NCBI GenBank assembly: GCA_028751875.1
Contig: CM054162.1
Coordinates: forward strand, 7,442,456-7,506,455
Direction: 5' to 3'
DNA: 64,000 bases
From: Rapana venosa
Taxonomy: Eukaryota > Mollusca > Gastropoda > Neogastropoda > Muricidae
The position numbers were made by a program, and so were the translations under genes. Of this stretch, positions 58,079 through 64,000 are shown one piece after another (positions within the stretch are counted from its first letter, which is position 1; each line of letters begins with the position of its first letter). Below the pieces are notes generated by a model, which saw nothing but the letters and a program-made list of their open reading frames with translations, did no database searches and was not told where the DNA came from.

Positions 58079-58261
58079 GGGGGAGATGTGGACGTTGGGG
58101 CGGCAGATATCGTGATTGACACGTGGTTTTAAGGCAGAAGTGAGTTGTGAAAAAAATGACAAAGAAAATTTCATGTGGATCTTGATCCCACACCTATTCT
58201 CTTTTCACACAGTGCCCTACCACAACTCAAAACCCGCTAGAGACAGAGACAGAGGAGACAG

Positions 58262-58630
58262 AAGACTGACGGACTTAGTGGACTGACTGACTAACTTGCT
58301 GACGGTTGATTGGGGTTGACTGACTGACTGGCTGATTGACTCGATTGACCTGACTGATGACTGACTGATTGACTGATTGGCTGGCTGACTGACTGAATGG
58401 CTGACCTGACCGATTGACTGACTGACTGATGACTGACTGGCTGACTGACTGACTGACTGACTGACTGGCTGATTGTCTGACTGACCTGGCTGACTGACTG
58501 ACTGACTGGCTGACTGGTTGACTGATTTACTGACTGACTGGCTGACTGACTGCCTGACCTGGTTGACTGGCTGACTGACTGACTGACTGATTGAACTTGA
58601 CTGGTGACTGGCTGACTGACTGACTGGAGC
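58262..58630. repeat. (GACT)n array, copy 2
   Basis: Same array as 41905-42265 but with roughly ten single-base indels, mostly in runs or at CC and GG. Confidence 0.9.
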
Positions 58631-59076
58631 TGGTATCGGTAGCCTGCTGTTCACTGTGATTGTCTTAGTGTTAGTGTGTCTGTCTGTCTGTCTCTGTCTA
58701 TCTTTTTGTCCCTGTCAGTCTGTATCTGTCCCTGTATCTGCCGCTCTGTCTCTCTGACTCTCTGTCTCTTTTGTCTCTGTCTCACTTTATGTGCCCCTTC
58801 TTTATGTCTCTCATCTGTGTCTCTCTGTCTCTATTTTCTGTTATGTGTGTCTGTCTGTCTCTCTGTCTCTCGCCCCCTATCCATTAAGGGAAATATGATA
58901 TCCGCAACAAGCCAAAATCAAAACAATACACATTCAATATTTTGGTTCCTATCTCACAACATAATGTCCTAATCAAATTATCGTGTTTGCCTTGATCTCT
59001 GCGTGTGTGTCAACTGTCTGTCGCCAGTCCTCCTGTCAATCTCTCACTCTCTCTCATCTCACTCCCTCTCTGTGTG

Positions 59077-59277
59077 TCCTTCGGATGAACTATAAACGAG
59101 GCCCCGTGTGCGAACGCATGCAGAACATCTTGAGCACACGTTTAATCCTGTTCCGCTTTTCAGAAAGAGTAGGCCAATTGTGTGCCGTGGGAACGATGAC
59201 AAAATTTACAAAAACGCGCATACACACGGGGTCAGGATGTAAAAAAGCACATGATCTTATCCATTTATCATCGAAAT
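59077..59277 (+). mobile_element. SINE-like family A, copy 2 of duplication
   Basis: Identical in sampled sequence to 42712-42912. Confidence 0.8.
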
Positions 59278-59294
59278 AAAATATATCTACCTAT

Positions 59295-59805
59295 GTATCT
59301 ATGTATCAATGTATCGATGATGTATGTATGTATGTATGTATGTATGGGTATGTAATGTATGTATCTATCATCTATCTATCTACTATCTATCTTCTATTAT
59401 CTATCGATCTCTGTCCCCCTCTCTCTCTCCGTCTTTGTCTCTGTCTCTCCTCCTCGATCTGTCTCTGTCTGTAACTCTCTGTCTTTGCGTGCGCGCGCGC
59501 GCGCGCCGGCGCGCGTTTGTGTGTGTGTGGTGTCCCTCTCTACCTCACTCTGACTCTGGCCCGCCTCCTCTCTCTCCCCACCCATTCTCTCTCTCTCTCT
59601 CTCTTCTCTCATCTCCCTCTCGTATCTCATCGTCGTCTCGTTCTCCTCTCTCTCTCTCACTCTCGCCTGTGTCTCCCCACCCTTTCTCTCTCCTTCTCCT
59701 CTCTCATCTCACGCTCTCTCTCTCATCTCTCTCTTTGTCCCCCCCCCCTCTCTCTCTCTCATCTTTGTCTTCCCCCCACCCTCCCTCTCTCTCTCTTCTC
59801 TCATC
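59295..59805. repeat. (GTAT)n, (CTAT)n and (CT)n repeats, copy 2
   Basis: Matches 42930-43440 without visible change, even within microsatellites. Confidence 0.88.
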
Positions 59806-59905
59806 GGCTGGCCTACCCTATAAAGGTCCCATTTAAAAAATGCTACAACGCTGGCCCCTCTCAAGGGCCCTCATCTCTGCCTTTATCCCCTTCAGGGCTC
59901 TGAAA

Positions 59906-59990
59906 GTCGGGATGGCTTAGTGGTTGGAACATCAGATTTGATAACATATGATTGATCCACTGACACACCGGTATCGAAATCTCCTTTGAA
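59906..59990 (+). mobile_element. tRNA-like SINE head, copy 2
   Basis: Same A-box-like (59913-59923) and B-box-like (59970-59981) elements as copy 1. Confidence 0.65.
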
Positions 59991-60099
59991 CAAATCAGTT
60001 TGATGTGATTTTCTTCCAAATCACATCCAATCCTGTTGTTCAAAAGCCCCGCTATATAACAAAGAGGCCCTATCAGGGAAATCTGCCCACATTGAAACA

Positions 60100-60440
60100 A
60101 TTTAATCGCCCGTGGGTATGCCGGGGACTTGTCCAGTATAAAAGCATCCTCCCTTGTGGAAATCTGTGGCTAACAAGCCCCTCCTTTCCATCCCTCCCTT
60201 TGTTTCTGTCTGCCTCGTTTCCTTTCTTCCTGTCACCTCCTTCTTGTCTATTTTCTGCTTTTATTCGGTTCATTTTCCTGCCTTTGTTTCCAAAAGATTT
60301 AAAAAGATCACACTTCTCTCCATGCCAGACGTATGAGGCTGGCCTGATTTGTCAGCGCTAAACGGCAGCGCGACACATTTTTTCGGCTCAAATAACAAAA
60401 AAATGTTGCTATCTGGCGTTTGAACGAAAACGATGAAGAA
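60100..60440 (+). mobile_element. SINE-like family C, copy 2
   Basis: Matches 43735-44075. Confidence 0.72.
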
Positions 60441-60728
60441 GGAGTCAACATTTTAAGTCCTAAGAGAAAAAGTGTGCAAATATATAACATGTTAGACCAA
60501 GGTTTTAAAAACATTTGTGCTGTCGGATTATTTTCGTATGAAATCCCTGAACCCCTCATAAGTCAAACTAAGACGGTCACAAGCGTTTGCTACAATGTAT
60601 AGCTACAATCAGGAGTGTTCTGATGCTGTCCATTCCTAGGCTTCTAAATCGAACACTGCGAATGTCTTTAATGGTTTTCCGAAATTCCATCATACTCGTG
60701 TCATTTTTTCCCCACACTCCATTTCTAA

Positions 60729-61028
60729 TATTTATTTATTTCATGTATTTATTGATTAATTTATTTATTTTATCTTTTCTTACACCACTTCAAGTCACGG
60801 CAGATTTCTCTGCGTGAAATTTGGGGAGAGCGCGACGCCACAAGAACAGCGCCACCGTTTATTATTTCTTCTGTTCCTATCTGCAACTGTATTTGTTTCC
60901 CTATCAGAGTGGCTTTTTCTAAATAACTTTGCCAGAGACAACTCTTTTGTTGCCGTACGGTTTTCTTTTACGAGCACTAAATAATTTTGTGTAACACACG
61001 GGGCCTAGCAGCCAGACCACCACTCATG
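60729..61028 (-). mobile_element. SINE-like family B, copy 2
   Basis: Matches 44366-44665. The preceding 110 bases are the main patch of differences between the two long copies. Confidence 0.8.
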
Positions 61029-61032
61029 TATA

Positions 61033-61403
61033 AACTGTGCGGAGATCTAAATGCGCGATCAGGAAGACTGACTAATGACTTTATAAGAAAAAATAGATTC
61101 CAGAACCAAGTTACTACAGTTTACCTAAGAAAATGTATATGACCCAATTCTATACAGGTCCTCCATGGATAGAATTGTACACAGAACAATATGGTAGACT
61201 TTTAACTAATAGTGTACCGACAATCAATATATCATAAATGGCCGAACATTAGGAAATTTACAGGGTAGATTTACATCTTTCAACCTCAAGGTTGTAGTGT
61301 TGTGGATTATTTCATTTTAAAATCATTTATGAAAGAGGGAAGCATATGAAAGTTAGAGATTTAATGGAATACCTGATCATTGTCCACTAGATTTAATATA
61401 AAT
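61033..61403 (+). pseudogene. LINE endonuclease remnant, copy 2
   Basis: Same GDLNARSG and DHCPL motifs and the same frame breaks as copy 1 at 44670-45040. Confidence 0.82.
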
Positions 61404-63903
61404 ATACCAGATTTATAGACACAACCAACGTTTGCAGAGGTCTATCAAAATAGTAAGAGCCACACAGGCAGAGTATAATACTAACAGATTCATCCACAAC
61501 AAACACAGTTTGGTATGGGATACAAATACCAAAGGACAATTTGAAAAGGCACTTCTACAACCAGCAATGACAACACACATAACACAAATAAAAACGAAAC
61601 AAATACAGTAATTAAAACAAATAAAAACAAAGTACAAAAAAGCAGCCTGATTCACAAACGTAGTAAAAGAACATACCAGGACAACTGTCTGAAATCTTTT
61701 TCTCAAAAGTGGCACACTAAAGCATGAGGGACAAGAAGTCCAAACCGTAAGAAGAATTAAAAACACAATAAAAAAAGTTGATATCGAATGTACAGTAAAA
61801 GAATGTAATAAATCGAACCCCGTTAAACCTAACATCGAGAAAAATACTTTTATGAAAAGAAAACAAATATCATACTTCTAATACAAAAGAAAAAGAAAAT
61901 CTTCAAAAATTCACTAGTTTCACAGCTACATGAGCCATTACGAAGATCCGAGTATCCTGTGGAAAACTTACAAAAAGTAAAAGAAAGCGAAGATGATGGA
62001 TTAAAACAATCATAATCATATTAGTAGCAGTAAATGGACTGAACACTTAAAAACCGCTACTTATTGTAAAGAACCGCAAATAGATCCAGACCTACAAAAA
62101 GAAAGTACAAAACATGTTTAATGAATTAAAAGTATCTAATTAACCCACTGCGAGATAAGCAAATTACAACAGAGAACTTACAAAAACAATCAAAAAGCTG
62201 AAAAATAACAAATCGCCTGGAAAAAGATGAATCACAAACGAAATGATCAAAATCAGTTTTCAATCTAATGTTATAGAGATAATGCGGAATATTTTTTCAC
62301 TTTAGTATTAGAAACGCGGTATAACATCCCTGTGACTGGAAAGTAGGATGCATGTCTTCAATCTATAAAAACGGATGCATTATACAACCCAGAAAACACA
62401 GAGGAATACCGTTGACAAACACTATGGAAACATTTTTGTCAAATACAGAACCATAGAAATTTCTGAATATTTAGAAAATAAACAATAGTATAGTCAGAGA
62501 ACAAGCTGTTTGCAGAAAAGGCATCAGAACAAGCACGGACCTATCTTCCTACGTAACAATTTAATAGAGTAGTGTTACTGAAAGTAAAAACAAAAAGACT
62601 TTATTGCTGCTTTGTAAGATTTTTCCAGAAAGCGTTACGATAATGTGTGGCACAGGGTCTTCTTGATAAAGTTTAAACGAAATAGAATAACGGCAAAACT
62701 TTTAATGTCCTTAAAAACATGTATTCAATGCAACAATATTACAAAAATACGAGGCAAACACACAGATGAAATCATAGCAGGAAAGGTGGTACATCAGGGA
62801 AATCCATTAAGTACTACATTATTTAATGTATATGTCCATAGATAAAGTTCACTATACTGATTGCGAAGATTCGCCATAAATATAACCGCAACAAGACAGA
62901 ATTCCTTGTTTACTCTATGCTGATGACCTGGCATTGCTATCAACAGCCAAAATAAATGTCTTCAAACTAACTGAACAAACTGCAAGAATACTGTCAAATT
63001 GGGTTTATATGATAAACAAAACAAAAACAAAGGGAATAGTCCCTTTACGAGATCACCATCCTAAAATTCCATTCATTTTAAATGGCGAGCAAGTAATTGA
63101 AACAGTAGAAGACCTTATAAATATCTAGGTGTCCGTTTTTTTCATCAGAACGGGGAAAATTCAAGCAACACCAGAACATTAGTAAAACAAAGCAACAAAC
63201 AATAAACGCCTTTAAAAAGAGGAATTCATGGACAAAAATTTTAAAACTTCTATATTAATGCGTTTATTCGACACACAGATAACCCCTGTTTTTAACCTAT
63301 GAGAGAGAAGATTTGTTTCCCCTTTTTGTTTAATGGGGAGACAGAGTTTAATATTGATAAACTGTTCAAGGCAGCTTATCCAAACATTTTGTATGAGAAT
63401 TTCCATGTAAAATTTTGTAAACAAATATTAGGAGGTTCATAAAAAAGAAATAGTACTACCCCAACTTTGGGTGAATTAGGGGAGATTTCCACTGACCCTT
63501 AAAATCCTATGCCAGATAATATTCCTTTGTGGATTCATTTGACAGAATCAAAACCAGACTCTATATTTAGATAGTATAACGAATATATTGTATCAGAATA
63601 ATACACAACCGGAAAAATAAATGGATAAACACAGTGAAAAATATGCTGACACAAATGGAATCAAACATGTCTGAAGAACCAAAGCACTCTTAAAGATCAT
63701 TACACGGATGAAGTTATGCTGTTAAAGAAACACTTGAGGACATGTAATAAAACATTTTGATCTACCAAAAGAAAGAATTTTGCAAAAATAAAATTTTTAT
63801 GATTTGCTAAAAAACAAAAACGCCAGAACAAAAATAAAATCAGTGAATAAACGAGGGCTCAAAAAACAATAAAATAGCGAGTAACAACAACATCAGTAAA
63901 CTT
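61404..63903 (+). pseudogene. LINE reverse transcriptase remnant, copy 2
   Basis: Same RT motifs, including LYADDLALLS at 62913-62942 and VVHQGNPLSTTLFNVYV at about 62787-62839, with frame breaks shared with copy 1. The window ends at the start of the C-rich block, so the 3' end of this copy is not seen. Confidence 0.85.
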
Positions 63904-64000
63904 AAAGTCGTGAAGACTGAAAAAATTCAACTGCAACAGTACAGTGCAGAGTATCGATCCGCGACACAGCACACAATACTGACAACGACGAAGCCACACC

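Larger units (their letters stand above)
58240..64000 (+). repeat. Long direct duplication, copy 2 (cut by window end)
   Basis: Repeats copy 1 from the GACT array through SINEs A, C and B and the LINE RT, to a position equivalent to 47637. Interior sequence read side by side is essentially identical apart from two patches. The features listed below are the same insertions as in copy 1. Confidence 0.92.

Overview
The window looks like animal nuclear DNA, most likely from a marine mollusc and probably a gastropod. The reasons are decayed LINE and Ty3/Gypsy retroelements, several tRNA-derived SINE-like families, a C2H2 zinc-finger array, and very dense CA, CT, AT, GACT and GAA microsatellites. 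There is no sign of operons or of bacterial or organellar genes. The gastropod assignment rests on my memory of the repeat families and is an inference. No intact protein-coding gene is visible. Almost all long open frames are translations of simple repeats.

Positions 1-38136 carry heavy homopolymer-type noise (runs of A, C, G and T, with frame breaks every 30-80 bases). Within it lie a plus-strand LINE remnant (about 2.7-4.1 kb), a frame-broken array of about 14 C2H2 zinc fingers (10.34-11.9 kb), a minus-strand LINE (17.3-19.1 kb), the 3' end of a third LINE type with a pentamer tail (23.0-23.6 kb), several SINE copies (25-32 kb), a CCATA-type satellite (28.1-28.8 kb), a truncated minus-strand Ty3/Gypsy element with gag, protease and H2C2 remnants (34.1-35.9 kb), and two CT-rich minisatellites (36.2-37.4 kb). 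A 500-base N gap occupies 38137-38636.

After the gap the sequence is cleaner. It opens with the C-terminal end of the same LINE family seen at 17-19 kb, then a dense microsatellite zone (39.0-43.4 kb), SINEs, and a fuller LINE (44.67-50.0 kb) with endonuclease, reverse transcriptase and a C-terminal Cys/His motif. That LINE is split by about 1.9 kb of C-rich sequence. Next come a 0.9-kb almost pure poly-C tract, GAA tracts, paired SINE copies, a 1.5-kb CT tract and a GGT-rich block.

The most striking feature is a near-identical direct duplication. Positions about 41880-47637 recur at about 58240-64000 with an offset of 16365, falling to 16363 after a short variable patch. Both copies share the same LINE frame breaks, SINEs and tRNA-like head. 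The second copy runs off the window end. It is either a very recent 16.36-kb tandem duplication or an assembly duplication. The elements relate to one another in three ways: two SINE families share a central module, one SINE appears to share its 3' end with the minus-strand LINE family, and several SINE heads resemble tRNAs. This is the expected picture of a LINE-driven retroposon network, not of a gene pathway.
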